Positions 50,661 through 59,417 of a stretch of DNA of 64,000 nt are shown here, one piece after another. Within the stretch, counting starts at the first letter, position 1. Each line of letters opens with the position of its first letter. Where the stretch lies: positions 44,628 through 108,627 of the forward strand of contig JBDLJB010000007.1 in assembly GCA_039714555.1 (NCBI GenBank), in the 5' to 3' direction. Source of the stretch: Namhaeicola sp039714555 (GTDB lineage Bacteria; Bacteroidota; Bacteroidia; Flavobacteriales; Flavobacteriaceae). The notes below the pieces were generated by a model. It made no database searches. It was not told the DNA's origin and saw only the letters and a list, made by a program, of their open reading frames with translations. A program made the translations under genes and the position numbers.

Positions 50661-51200
50661 ATGGTTAAAAAGGAAATAACAGTAAAAAACGAATTTTTTA
50701 TCAATTCACTGTTTATAGAAGATATGATTTCAAATTACATCACTGATAAATTTGGGATAAAAAATGCTGCTGATTCTGCAATTTTAGGTAATTCATCAAA
50801 ATCTTTAAATTTTAATCAAAAAATTGATTTTTTATTAGAATTAGGAGATTTTTCAATTATTGACAAAAGTAAATTGTCCGTTTTTAAAGAAGTTAGAAAA
50901 GAATTTTTATGCAATAAAGACGCTTCATCATTAGAAGAAAGTTTTACGTCATTAGATCATAATGATGATTTTTTATTAATTATGTATCCGCAAGAAACTT
51001 TTTTACCTAGAGAAGAAAAGTTAACAGTTGCCAGTTATAATTTGATAGAAGATGTTTCTCAGTTAGTTGCTAATACTACCAATAAACCCGAAATTACAAT
51101 TCAAAAAAATAATACAATGAAATCTATACTTGGCATTAAGTATAGTGCTGTAAAACTTAGCAAATTCGCAATGTTTTTATCAATATTCTTATTTAAATAA
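50661..51200 (+). CDS. MltR/DUF4145-like hypothetical protein
   Basis: 179 residues, helical, no signal peptide. NFNQKIDFLLELGDFSIIDK followed by SVFKEVRKEFLCN resembles the pattern of MltR-type and DUF4145-type domains (a KI-x-LL-x-LG segment, then an arginine helix ending in R-x-x-F). Those domains occur in the mannitol repressor and in small proteins of unknown role. The final ~20 residues are hydrophobic (LSKFAMFLSIFLFK). It has its own promoter and terminator. Function unknown. Confidence 0.6.
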   Translation: MVKKEITVKNEFFINSLFIEDMISNYITDKFGIKNAADSAILGNSSKSLNFNQKIDFLLELGDFSIIDKSKLSVFKEVRKEFLCNKDASSLEESFTSLDHNDDFLLIMYPQETFLPREEKLTVASYNLIEDVSQLVANTTNKPEITIQKNNTMKSILGIKYSAVKLSKFAMFLSIFLFK

Positions 51201-51228
51201 AAACACATTCATATAAATTTAATGAAAG

Positions 51229-51255
51229 AGACCGGATTTTATCCGGTCTTTTTTA
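51229..51255 (+). terminator. Terminator of the MltR-like gene
   Basis: AGACCGGAT 51229-51237 pairs with ATCCGGTCT 51241-51249 (9 bp, 3-base loop), then T residues. Confidence 0.9.
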
Positions 51256-51290
51256 TTTTATATCTTTATAATTCATAACATTCAAGTAAA

Positions 51291-51722
51291 ATGGCTAAAA
51301 TATACCGACAAGCTGTGATGGCTGTTATTATCAATAATGAAAACAGAATTCTGATTGGTTATTCTCCAAGAGACAAAAGCTTTAAATTTCCTCAAGGTGG
51401 CTTGGAAAAAGGTGAAAATATCATTACAGGAATTAAAAGAGAATTGATTGAAGAACTAGATTATTTTCTGGAAGATCATTTAATATTAAAATCCTATAAA
51501 GAAAAGATCAGGTATCATTTTCCACCAGATGTTCATCCAATATTTATGGGGCAAGAACTCAGTATTGTTAAGATAAAGCATACTATAAGGGCAAATATAA
51601 TACCTCAAGATGATGAATTTAATCAATTACATTGGATCTATCCTCATGAAATACAAAATTTCAATACCGAATATCGTGCCGATGCTTATTATAGAGCTTT
51701 AAAGATTTGTAAATTGATATAG
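51291..51722 (+). CDS. Nudix hydrolase
   Basis: 143 residues. The Nudix box GLEKGENIITGIKRELIEEL fits GX5EX7REUXEE. The start (MAKIYRQAVMAVIINNENRI) and SPRDKSFKFPQGGLEKGE resemble the RppH/diadenosine-polyphosphate group, which acts on capped or triphosphate 5' ends of RNA or on Ap4A. The exact substrate is not certain. A -7-like TATCTTTA lies at 51261-51268 without a proper -33 element. Confidence 0.87.
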   Translation: MAKIYRQAVMAVIINNENRILIGYSPRDKSFKFPQGGLEKGENIITGIKRELIEELDYFLEDHLILKSYKEKIRYHFPPDVHPIFMGQELSIVKIKHTIRANIIPQDDEFNQLHWIYPHEIQNFNTEYRADAYYRALKICKLI

Positions 51723-51755
51723 TTTTATTTTAATTGAGTAACATAACTAAAAACC

Positions 51756-53360
51756 TTAATGATCCATCTGCAAAACTGTAAACTCAAGTTTTAAAGGATC
51801 TAAATGATCTACCAATTTTATTATCAAATCTTTGCCGTTGGTCTTGTAGAATTCTGAAAAATTAGCAACCCTTTCCTGTAAACCCTCATTTGGAAACAAT
51901 TCATTATGTAAAACTGAGATTCTATCTACAATTTCCTGAAGTTTTCTTTTTTGAGCTTTAAGCAATCTTTTTTCCAGATGATCCATACCATTTAATTGTT
52001 TCTTTTCTTGAGCTTTTACAGCTCCTAAAAAAGATCTGTCAGTACAATGAGAAATCAATTCAATCTCCTTAAAAATTTCTTTCAACTGAATTTTTTGTTG
52101 GGTAAAATCAATTTCGATATCCGAATACTCTCTAACCTTTTTATTGATAAAATCGTTTTGTTTTAAAAATATTTCATCTAAAGAAACTTCTAATTTGTTT
52201 AATTTTTTATTTTCTTTTTTATTGATCAATAAAACTGAATTACGCAAAAGCAAAATTGGAAATGGAATATTTACCTTTTCAAAATAACTTTTTAACTCAA
52301 ACCAATATGCCAGCTCCCCACCTCCGCCAATGTAACATAAATTTGGTAGAATTACCTCCTCATACAAAGGTCTTGTCAGTACATTTGGACTAAATCTTTC
52401 AGGGGATATATCAAGCTCTTTGAGTATTTCTTCTTTAGAGAATTTTAAATCAGTATTGTTAATTCTGTAAGAATTACCCTCATAAATTATCCGCTCACGC
52501 AAGTTTTCTTTTAAATAAAAAAGATTAATCTCTCTTGGGTTTACCTGAATTTTATAATGTTCTTTAAGTAAACTATTTGTTTTGGTAATTTCTTTAAAAC
52601 TAGTTTGATATAACAATTCTTCCTTTACATAAGGAGCAAATTCAGTTTTTAAAATTTTATCATTTCCATCAATAATAACCAAACCGTAATCGCCAAAAAG
52701 TTCATTTGCCAAGTACCTCGTAGCATCAGTCAAATTATCGTGTTTGAGATAACTTTGTTGAAAAAGATGTTCTAAATATTTAGCATTAGTACCCTTCCCT
52801 AAAAGTGAAGAAAATTCTTTAAAAACTTTTTCTAAGCCATCTGTTGACAATTCACCAACTGCTCCTTTTGAATCTCTTTGCCATTTAATTTTACTATTTT
52901 TATAATTAAAGAATTGAATTTCTTCAAAATCATGATCTTCTGTTGCCATCCAGTAAACCGGAATAAAATTATCATCAGGAAAACTCTTCTTTAACTGCTT
53001 TGTAAGGTTTATTGCTGTAATGATTTTATACAAAAAATATAGCGGGCCGGTAAATAAATTTAGCTGATGCCCTGTAGTTACCGTAAATGTGTTTTCTTTT
53101 AGAAGCAACTCTAAATTTTGCCTGGTAGATTTAGTAGCTTCAATATTTTTATATTGCTTTTTTAATTGTGTTGCCAGAACAATTCTAGAACCCTTAGAAA
53201 ATGATTCTCTTTTATATTGAATTTGTTTTTCAAATCCTTTTATATTCGGAAATTGATCATAAAACGGGGTAATTGCCTTCTTTTCATCTAAATAATCATT
53301 GATGATCTTTGTAAAATATCCTGTTTTTTGAAAAGGTAAAGTTGCAATAGAATCAATCAA
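51756..53360 (-). CDS. bshC: Bacillithiol synthase BshC
   Basis: 534 residues, the usual length. Adds cysteine to GlcN-malate in the last step of bacillithiol synthesis. Motifs: FTVTTGHQLNLFTGPLYFLYK, FIPVYWMATEDHDFEEI, GDYGLVIIDG, LTRPLYEEVILPNLCYIGGG and GELAYWFELKSYF, plus a C-terminal coiled coil. The presence of BSH suggests that DinB-type thiol transferases, such as the gene at 6.1 kb, may be partners. Confidence 0.96.
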   Translation of the reverse strand: MIDSIATLPFQKTGYFTKIINDYLDEKKAITPFYDQFPNIKGFEKQIQYKRESFSKGSRIVLATQLKKQYKNIEATKSTRQNLELLLKENTFTVTTGHQLNLFTGPLYFLYKIITAINLTKQLKKSFPDDNFIPVYWMATEDHDFEEIQFFNYKNSKIKWQRDSKGAVGELSTDGLEKVFKEFSSLLGKGTNAKYLEHLFQQSYLKHDNLTDATRYLANELFGDYGLVIIDGNDKILKTEFAPYVKEELLYQTSFKEITKTNSLLKEHYKIQVNPREINLFYLKENLRERIIYEGNSYRINNTDLKFSKEEILKELDISPERFSPNVLTRPLYEEVILPNLCYIGGGGELAYWFELKSYFEKVNIPFPILLLRNSVLLINKKENKKLNKLEVSLDEIFLKQNDFINKKVREYSDIEIDFTQQKIQLKEIFKEIELISHCTDRSFLGAVKAQEKKQLNGMDHLEKRLLKAQKRKLQEIVDRISVLHNELFPNEGLQERVANFSEFYKTNGKDLIIKLVDHLDPLKLEFTVLQMDH

Positions 53361-53402
53361 AATTTTATAGTTTTAGGTAAAAATACTGAAATTTATCGAA
53401 AA

Positions 53403-54716
53403 CTATTTTTCTGGCACACCATATAGATCAAACTCGGTTGCTTCAGTAATTTTTATATTGATAAACTGTCCGATTTGAATATAATGTTTATCAGCATCAA
53501 CCAAAACCTCATTATCTACATCAGGACTATCAAATTCGGTCCGACCAATAAAATAGTTTCCTTCTTTTCTGTCGAAAATACATTTAAAAACTTTTCCAAC
53601 TTTTTCCTGATTCAAATCAAAGGAGATCTGACTCTGAATTTCCATTAAATCTGCAACTCTTTTCTGTTTTACCTCTTCAGGTATATTATCACTTAATGAA
53701 AAAGCATGGGTGTTTTCTTCGTGAGAGTAAGCAAAACATCCCATTCTTTCAAAACGGGAATCGATCACAAATTGTTTTAACTCTTCAAATTGTTCTTCAG
53801 TCTCATTGGGATAGCCCACAATTAAAGTAGTACGAACAGCCATATTTGGAACTTTTTCTCTAAACTGTTCTAATAATTCTTTTGTTTTTTCAGAAGTTGT
53901 TCCTCTTCGCATAGATTGTAATAACTCAGTATTGATATGCTGTAAAGGAATATCCAGATAATTACAAACTTTTGGCTCATTACGCATCACCTCCAAAACA
54001 TCTAAAGGAAACCCTGTTGGATAAGCATAATGCAATCTAATCCATTCCACACCGTCAATTCTGGCCAATTCTTTAAGCAAATCTGCTAAAGCTCTTTTTT
54101 TATAAATATCTAATCCATAATATGTTAGATCCTGAGCAATTAAAATTAATTCCTTAACACCTTTGGCTGCTAATTTATTGGCTTCAGTTACTACGTCTTC
54201 TATTGGAGTTGAAATATGTTTTCCTCTCATTAAAGGAATGGCGCAAAAAGAACATGGACGATCACAACCCTCAGCAATTTTTAAATAAGCATAATGTTTT
54301 GGTGTTGTTGTAAGTCTTTCACCAACCAATTCATGTTTGTAATCGGCATCTAAAGCTTTCAAAAGGTTTGGCAGATCATGTGTTCCGAAATAAGCATCAA
54401 CATTTTCAATTTCTTTCTCAAGATCTGGTTTATAGCGTTCACTCAAACATCCGGTAACAAAAACTTTATCAACCTCTCCTTTTTCTTTCTTATCAATATA
54501 ATGTAAAATTGTATTAACCGATTCTTCTTTAGCATCTCCTATAAATCCACAAGTATTGATCACAACGATATTACCTTCATCATTTACATCTTCATGAACA
54601 ACATTTTTATCGTTGGCAATAAGTTGCCCCATTAAGACTTCACTATCGTAAATATTTTTTGAGCAACCTAAAGTTACAACGTTGATCTTATTTTTTTTTA
54701 CTGATTTTGTACGCAT
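53403..54716 (-). CDS. rimO: Ribosomal protein S12 methylthiotransferase RimO
   Basis: 437 residues. A radical-SAM enzyme that methylthiolates Asp88 of S12. It has the UPF0004 domain with VVTLGCSKNIYDSEVLMGQL, and CDRPCSFCAIPLMRG (CxxxCxxC) binding the Fe-S cluster with SAM. GVKELILIAQDLTYYGLDIY and the C-terminal TRAM domain follow. The RimO signature KxAEGCDRPCSFCAIP separates it from MiaB. It lies downstream of ftsY, with a REP-like element between. Confidence 0.96.
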   Translation of the reverse strand: MRTKSVKKNKINVVTLGCSKNIYDSEVLMGQLIANDKNVVHEDVNDEGNIVVINTCGFIGDAKEESVNTILHYIDKKEKGEVDKVFVTGCLSERYKPDLEKEIENVDAYFGTHDLPNLLKALDADYKHELVGERLTTTPKHYAYLKIAEGCDRPCSFCAIPLMRGKHISTPIEDVVTEANKLAAKGVKELILIAQDLTYYGLDIYKKRALADLLKELARIDGVEWIRLHYAYPTGFPLDVLEVMRNEPKVCNYLDIPLQHINTELLQSMRRGTTSEKTKELLEQFREKVPNMAVRTTLIVGYPNETEEQFEELKQFVIDSRFERMGCFAYSHEENTHAFSLSDNIPEEVKQKRVADLMEIQSQISFDLNQEKVGKVFKCIFDRKEGNYFIGRTEFDSPDVDNEVLVDADKHYIQIGQFINIKITEATEFDLYGVPEK

Positions 54717-54724
54717 AGTAATTT

Positions 54725-54790
54725 GTTATTCCCTTGTAATTGGGAATCTTGTGATTTAATAGATAAGTTTTCCGCTTTCGCGGGAATGAC
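54725..54790. repeat. REP/MITE-like palindromic element
   Basis: 66 bp with imperfect terminal inverted repeats GTTATTCCC 54725-54733 and GGGAATGAC 54782-54790 (one mismatch). Inside are ATTCCC/GGGAAT (54728-54733 with 54742-54747) and CCGC-TTTC-GCGG (54772-54783). The sequence CCGCTTTCGCGGGAATGAC is a widespread bacterial extragenic palindrome type. It lies between ftsY and rimO on the minus strand and may affect their shared mRNA. Confidence 0.7.
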
Positions 54791-54824
54791 AATAGTCCTT
54801 TCACTTATGTAGTTTGTCATAATT

Positions 54825-55778
54825 CTATTTAAAGAATGAATCCACAAACTCAATTTTATTAAAAACCTGCAAATCGTCAACACCCTCTCCTACTCCGATA
54901 TATTTTACAGGAATTTGGAATTGATCAGATATACCTATTACAACACCTCCTTTTGCAGTTCCATCTAATTTAGTGATTGCCAGTGAAGTAACTTCTGTGG
55001 CTTTGGTGAATTGTTTGGCTTGCTCAAATGCATTCTGACCTGTAGATCCATCTAAAACCAACAATACTTCATCAGGAATATCAGGTTTAACCTTTTGCAT
55101 AACACGTTTGATCTTTGATAATTCATTCATCAAATTAATTTTATTATGCAACCTACCGGCTGTATCAATAATGACAACATCTGCATCCTGAGCTATTGCT
55201 GATTGTACGGCATCAAATGCAACAGATGCCGGATCACTACCCATTTCCTGACGCACCATTGGTACATCAACCCGATCTGCCCATATTTGTAGTTGATCAA
55301 TTGCAGCTGCTCTAAAAGTATCTGCAGCACCCAATAATACTTTTAATCCTTGTTTTTTAAATTGTGCTGCAAGTTTGCCTATGGTCGTAGTTTTTCCAAC
55401 TCCATTCACACCAACTACCATAATTACATAAGGCTTTTTGCCTTCTGGTACGCTAAATTCAGTTTCATTCCCAACATTTGTCAAAGCCAATAAAGCAGCA
55501 ATTTCTTCGCGTAAAATATTATTGAGTTCATCTGTTCCAAAGTATTTATCTTTAGCAACACGCTCTTCTATCCTCTCAATAATTTTTAAAGTAGTATCAA
55601 CGCCAACATCCGAAGCAATTAAAACCTCTTCTAAATTATCTAAAACCTCATCATCAACCTTAGTTTTACCAGCAACAGCTTTTGATAATTTATTAAAGAA
55701 GGAAACTTTACTTTTTTCTAGACCTTTATCTAAAGTTTCTTTTTTTTCTTTGGAAAATATATTTTTGAATAAACTCAT
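54825..55778 (-). CDS. ftsY: Signal recognition particle receptor FtsY
   Basis: 317 residues, the NG form without the long acidic A domain of E. coli. Docks SRP-ribosome complexes at the membrane. G domains: GVNGVGKTTTIGKLA (G1), DTFRAAAIDQLQIWA (G2), IIDTAGRLHNK (G3), TKLDGTAKGG (G4) and YIGVGEGVDDL (G5). The N-terminal part FFNKLSKAVAGKTKVDDEVL is the N domain. Its neighbours DUF4295, rpmG and rpmB are the usual cluster in Bacteroidota. Confidence 0.97.
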   Translation of the reverse strand: MSLFKNIFSKEKKETLDKGLEKSKVSFFNKLSKAVAGKTKVDDEVLDNLEEVLIASDVGVDTTLKIIERIEERVAKDKYFGTDELNNILREEIAALLALTNVGNETEFSVPEGKKPYVIMVVGVNGVGKTTTIGKLAAQFKKQGLKVLLGAADTFRAAAIDQLQIWADRVDVPMVRQEMGSDPASVAFDAVQSAIAQDADVVIIDTAGRLHNKINLMNELSKIKRVMQKVKPDIPDEVLLVLDGSTGQNAFEQAKQFTKATEVTSLAITKLDGTAKGGVVIGISDQFQIPVKYIGVGEGVDDLQVFNKIEFVDSFFK

Positions 55779-55831
55779 AATGAAGGGATTTGGATATAAT
55801 ATTTTTTAAGATAATTGCGAATATATAATAG

Positions 55832-55863
55832 AAAAAGCTACTCTCATGATAGAAAGTAGCTTT
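55832..55863 (-). terminator. Terminator after the DUF4295 gene
   Basis: AAAGCTACT 55834-55842 pairs with AGTAGCTTT 55855-55863. On the minus strand it is followed by TTC and an AT-rich run. It separates the rpmB-rpmG-DUF4295 transcript from ftsY, so ftsY needs its own promoter or readthrough. Confidence 0.75.
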
Positions 55864-55886
55864 CAAATTTATATAAAAAATATAAA

Positions 55887-56039
55887 TTATTTTTTACTTA
55901 AAAACTCATTTACTTTAGAAGGATCCATAATAGATTCTACAAAGGTATAAGCTCCTGTTTTAGGAGATTTTACCATTTTTATAGCCTTGGTTAATCTTTT
56001 TGATCCTGTCTGTAATGATGCTACTGATTTCTTTGCCAT
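55887..56039 (-). CDS. DUF4295 small protein
   Basis: 50 residues: starts MAKKSVASLQTGSKRLTKAI and ends VNEFLSKK. It matches DUF4295, a tiny basic protein conserved in Bacteroidota beside rpmG and rpmB. Function unknown; its place suggests a ribosome-linked role. The start codon is 7 bases from the rpmG stop. Confidence 0.9.
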   Translation of the reverse strand: MAKKSVASLQTGSKRLTKAIKMVKSPKTGAYTFVESIMDPSKVNEFLSKK

Positions 56040-56046
56040 GATTTAA

Positions 56047-56232
56047 TTATTTAATCTCTTTATGAACGGTCATTTTCTTCAAAATTGGATTGAATTTTTT
56101 CAATTCCATTCTATCAGGAGTATTCTTTTTATTTTTTGTTGTAATATATCTTGATGTACCTGGTTTACCAGAAGCTTTATGCTCAGTACATTCTAATATA
56201 ACCTGAATTCTATTTCCTTTACCTTTTGCCAT
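56047..56232 (-). CDS. rpmG: 50S ribosomal protein L33
   Basis: 61 residues. MAKGKGNRIQVILECTEHKA, SRYITTKNKKNTPDRMELKK and FNPILKKMTVHKEIK are typical of L33. It has only one Cys (no CxxC pairs), so it is the zinc-free form. It is in an operon with rpmB (6-base gap) and DUF4295. Confidence 0.97.
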   Translation of the reverse strand: MAKGKGNRIQVILECTEHKASGKPGTSRYITTKNKKNTPDRMELKKFNPILKKMTVHKEIK

Positions 56233-56238
56233 CTTATA

Positions 56239-56478
56239 TTATTTTTTCAAAAAACCATTAGCTCTAGCTTCTTTAATCACAGCATCAATACCTTTTTTAT
56301 TGATATTTTTCAAAGCTCTTGTAGAAACCTTTAAAGTTATCCATTTATCTTCTTCAGGAAGATAAAAACGTTTTTTTACCAAATTAACTTTAAATTTTCT
56401 TTTGGTTCTATTTAGCGCGTGGGAAACATTGTTTCCTACCATTGCTTTTTTTCCTGTAAGCTCACAAACTCTTGACAT
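56239..56478 (-). CDS. rpmB: 50S ribosomal protein L28
   Basis: 79 residues. MSRVCELTGKKAMVGNNVSH and ALNRTKRKFKVNLVKKRFYL are diagnostic for L28. It has a single Cys and no CxxC pair at the start, the zinc-free type. It is the first gene of the rpmB-rpmG-DUF4295 operon, with its promoter at 56514-56544. Confidence 0.97.
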   Translation of the reverse strand: MSRVCELTGKKAMVGNNVSHALNRTKRKFKVNLVKKRFYLPEEDKWITLKVSTRALKNINKKGIDAVIKEARANGFLKK

Positions 56479-56513
56479 TTCTTCCTATTTATTTGTAATT
56501 TCAAAACGAGGTG

Positions 56514-56544
56514 CAAAAATATAAATTCTTTATTAATCTCACAA
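56514..56544 (-). promoter_or_regulatory. Promoter of rpmB-rpmG-DUF4295
   Basis: On the minus strand, TTG (56544-56542), 20 bp, TATTTTTG (56521-56514). The TTG lies in the last sense codon of cinA, so the operon can be transcribed apart from cinA. Confidence 0.6.
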
Positions 56545-57798
56545 ACTATTTTTATTGTTTTTATCGATTTCTTTTTTCAGCATTTCTAAAGCTTTGCTTG
56601 AGGATCTTAAAATTACTTTTTCACGGGGTTGACCAAAGTTAAATTCTTTAACAATAACATCATCAGGGGTTGCAATAGCAATAAAAACCACACCTACAGT
56701 TTTATCGGTTAAATCTGTTGTAGGGCCTGCATTTCCGGTTGTTGCAATAGCGTAATCCGATTGAAATATCTTTTTACAATTCAAGGCCATTTCTTTTGCA
56801 ACCTGCTCACTTACCACAGAATATTTTTGAATGGTTTTAGATGGAATCCCTAAAATATTTTCTTTGATTTTTGCAGAATAAGCCACAATAGATCCTTTAA
56901 AAAAATTAGATGCACCCGGAATTGATGTGATCAATTTGGCAATATTTCCACCTGTACAACTTTCTGCAGTGCTCAAAGTTAAATTTTTTGCAGACATTTT
57001 TTTATTTAAGATCACTTCAATGATCTCATTTTCCTGTAAACCAACTATGATATCACCAATTATTATTTGAAGTTTCTCAATTTCTTTATCTATAGATTCT
57101 TCTAAAAATTCTTTGTCTTCACCTTTTGCGCTTAAACGCAAACGCAATTTAGCATAAGAAGGCAAAAAAGCTAACGTGATGAAATCAGGAAGATCTTTTT
57201 CCCAACTTTCAATTCTTTTAGCAACATTGCTTTCATTCATGCCATATGTCTGTACTGTTTTATGCACAATGTAGGGTAAATGATAAGAATTTTGCAGTTT
57301 AGGTAAAACCTTATTTTGCATTAAACCTTTCATTTCGGCAGGAACACCCGGTAGAGAAATAAAGATTTTTCCATTTTTATTAAACCACATTCCAGCGGCT
57401 GTACCAATTTCATTTTCTAAAACAGTAGCTTTTTTTGGCAACATAGCTTGCTGAACATCCGATTCTGTAAAAGGGAAATTCATTCTGTCAAAAATATTTT
57501 TGATATGCTTTAAAATATTTTCGTTCATAACTAACTCATCACCAAAGTAATTGACAAGTGTATGTTTTGTAATATCATCTTTTGTAGGTCCCAGACCTCC
57601 GGTCAGAATAATGATATCAGCATTTTCTTCGGCTTCAGCCAAGGCTTTTAAAATATGTTGTTTTTCATCCTGAATAGAAGTGATCTGATAAACAGAAACA
57701 CCAATTTCGTTGAGTCTTTCAGCAATCCATTTAGAATTGGTATCTGTAATTTGGCCGATTAAAATTTCATCTCCAATAGTTATTATTTCTGCTTGCAT
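56539..57798 (-). CDS. cinA: CinA-family protein (NMN amidohydrolase type)
   Basis: 419 residues. The N-terminal MoaB-like domain (MQAEIITIGDEILIGQITDT, TGGLGPTKDDITKH, GVPAEMKGLM) is linked to ADP-ribose or cofactor binding. The C-terminal CinA domain (STAESCTGGNIAKLITSIPG, FKGSIVAYSAKIKENILG, ATTGNAGP) deamidates nicotinamide mononucleotide in the pyridine-nucleotide cycle. Length and order are standard. It lies directly 5' of rpmB in the conserved cluster. Confidence 0.95.
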   Translation of the reverse strand: MQAEIITIGDEILIGQITDTNSKWIAERLNEIGVSVYQITSIQDEKQHILKALAEAEENADIIILTGGLGPTKDDITKHTLVNYFGDELVMNENILKHIKNIFDRMNFPFTESDVQQAMLPKKATVLENEIGTAAGMWFNKNGKIFISLPGVPAEMKGLMQNKVLPKLQNSYHLPYIVHKTVQTYGMNESNVAKRIESWEKDLPDFITLAFLPSYAKLRLRLSAKGEDKEFLEESIDKEIEKLQIIIGDIIVGLQENEIIEVILNKKMSAKNLTLSTAESCTGGNIAKLITSIPGASNFFKGSIVAYSAKIKENILGIPSKTIQKYSVVSEQVAKEMALNCKKIFQSDYAIATTGNAGPTTDLTDKTVGVVFIAIATPDDVIVKEFNFGQPREKVILRSSSKALEMLKKEIDKNNKNSL

Positions 57799-57885
57799 GT
57801 TGGCAAAGGTAAAAGGATATAAGAAAAAGTGTAAAAGAAAATGGAAAAAAATTAAAAGATCATAAAACTGCTACTGTTTTCTGTT

Positions 57886-59346
57886 CTACTGATCCAATGC
57901 TACTTTCTCAATTCTTTTAATACCATTTCTATTCATGATCACACGATAACGCTTAAATTCAACACCTTCTTCTGTATAATATTTTTGTATAATATTTATA
58001 TGGTAAATTTTATTAGCTACTTTATTATAAACTTCTCCTTTTTTAATCAAGATATAATCCTTTTTAGGATCATCCATATATTGAATAAATCTGTGAAAAT
58101 TTAAGCGTGTAATATCGGTTAGACCGATTATATTTTCATCCGGAAGATCATCTCCAAATTTTTTTGGATAGATAATGATTTTCTTTTTATACTGAATAAC
58201 TTGCTCACTTAATGATGCTGAACTCATTTTGATGATAAGATCTTTTAACCGGTGTTTTTTCACTTTTGAACCTAATTTTTTTAATGGAACAAAAACAAAA
58301 TTTTCTTTAATTCTACCAACTTTTTTATCTGAGGAATTGGTTATCTTTATTTTATAATCGTAAAATAAACTACTTGATCTACTAATAAACATTAAGCTGA
58401 TTAATCCTTTAATCCGATCTTTTAACATATAACTAATCACCAAAGCAATAAAAAATGGCATAGTGAAGTTTCCATAAATTTGTTGGTAGTAAAAAGCAAT
58501 TCCGGTAGAGAAAACCATTGCCAAACCAGCGGAAAATGCTAATATGGTTTGTTCAAAAATAGCGCCGTCTTTACGTATATCCTGATTTAAAAAGAAGACA
58601 CTTTCAATATATTTTTTTAATTGATTTCGTTTATAAAGCAACTCCTCAGGATTAATATTTTTATCTTTTGGTGAATCATAAACTTTTTGCTTCTTATATT
58701 TTTGCTCAGAATTAATTATGGATACAACCAAATCAAGACAGTGATTTTCAAATTTCTTATTTTGCAAATGATTGAATAATTTCATTAATTGCAATTCCAC
58801 TACATTACTCATATGCTCATCAGCATAAAAAACCACATTCTTGTTCACATCTTTTAGTGAAGAGTTTTTTATAATAGAAACAAAAGTTCTAAATTCTGAT
58901 AAGATCAGTCTTGTTTTTTCTAAAAACTCCTCAATATCATCAGTAGATAATTCTTTTGTTTTGATCAAAGAATCAGTTTCCTCAATCATCAAACTACTAA
59001 AAGTAGCAACAAACATTTTTACCTGATCTTTAAATCTTGAACGATTCTTATCAGATCTGTTTTTGATATATTTATCGGTATTCTTTTTTAGGTTCTCAAG
59101 TAAAGATCTTTCACCAATATTTATATCATTTAAAGTATAATTTGGAGTATCATACTTTAAAAAAAGTCTTACATCATTATAAAATTTAGTTTCCGGATAG
59201 GTTTTACTATTAATATTTAAACTATCAGGAAAAAACAGGTAGGTTAAAGTAGTGTACTTTGATTTTTTCCTTTTAAATATCTTATCATAGGTTACATTAA
59301 TAACAACTGAGAATTTATCGTGTATTTTTACACTTTCACTTATCAT
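57886..59346 (-). CDS. Hypothetical membrane protein
   Basis: 486 residues; family not recognised. It has a long charged N-terminal part (~1-260) rich in Lys, Asp and helices, two adjacent membrane segments (LAFSAGLAMVFSTGIAFYYQ and FTMPFFIALVISYML), and a basic C-terminal domain (~310-486) with many beta-prone stretches. It starts 71 bases after the adenylate-kinase gene on the same strand and may belong to that cluster. No catalytic motif is seen. Confidence 0.72.
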   Translation of the reverse strand: MISESVKIHDKFSVVINVTYDKIFKRKKSKYTTLTYLFFPDSLNINSKTYPETKFYNDVRLFLKYDTPNYTLNDINIGERSLLENLKKNTDKYIKNRSDKNRSRFKDQVKMFVATFSSLMIEETDSLIKTKELSTDDIEEFLEKTRLILSEFRTFVSIIKNSSLKDVNKNVVFYADEHMSNVVELQLMKLFNHLQNKKFENHCLDLVVSIINSEQKYKKQKVYDSPKDKNINPEELLYKRNQLKKYIESVFFLNQDIRKDGAIFEQTILAFSAGLAMVFSTGIAFYYQQIYGNFTMPFFIALVISYMLKDRIKGLISLMFISRSSSLFYDYKIKITNSSDKKVGRIKENFVFVPLKKLGSKVKKHRLKDLIIKMSSASLSEQVIQYKKKIIIYPKKFGDDLPDENIIGLTDITRLNFHRFIQYMDDPKKDYILIKKGEVYNKVANKIYHINIIQKYYTEEGVEFKRYRVIMNRNGIKRIEKVALDQ

Positions 59347-59417
59347 ATATTCTTTGTTAGTACTACTAAATCAAATTTATTGAAACCTATAACATTGAAA
59401 CCTTAATCCAAACTGTG

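Noticed and set aside
54698..54883. Small minus-strand frame across the ftsY-rimO gap
   Set aside because: It runs through the REP-like element and out-of-frame gene ends; no protein-like pattern.
55438..55809. Forward-strand frame of 123 codons
   Set aside because: Antisense shadow of the ftsY N-terminal part.
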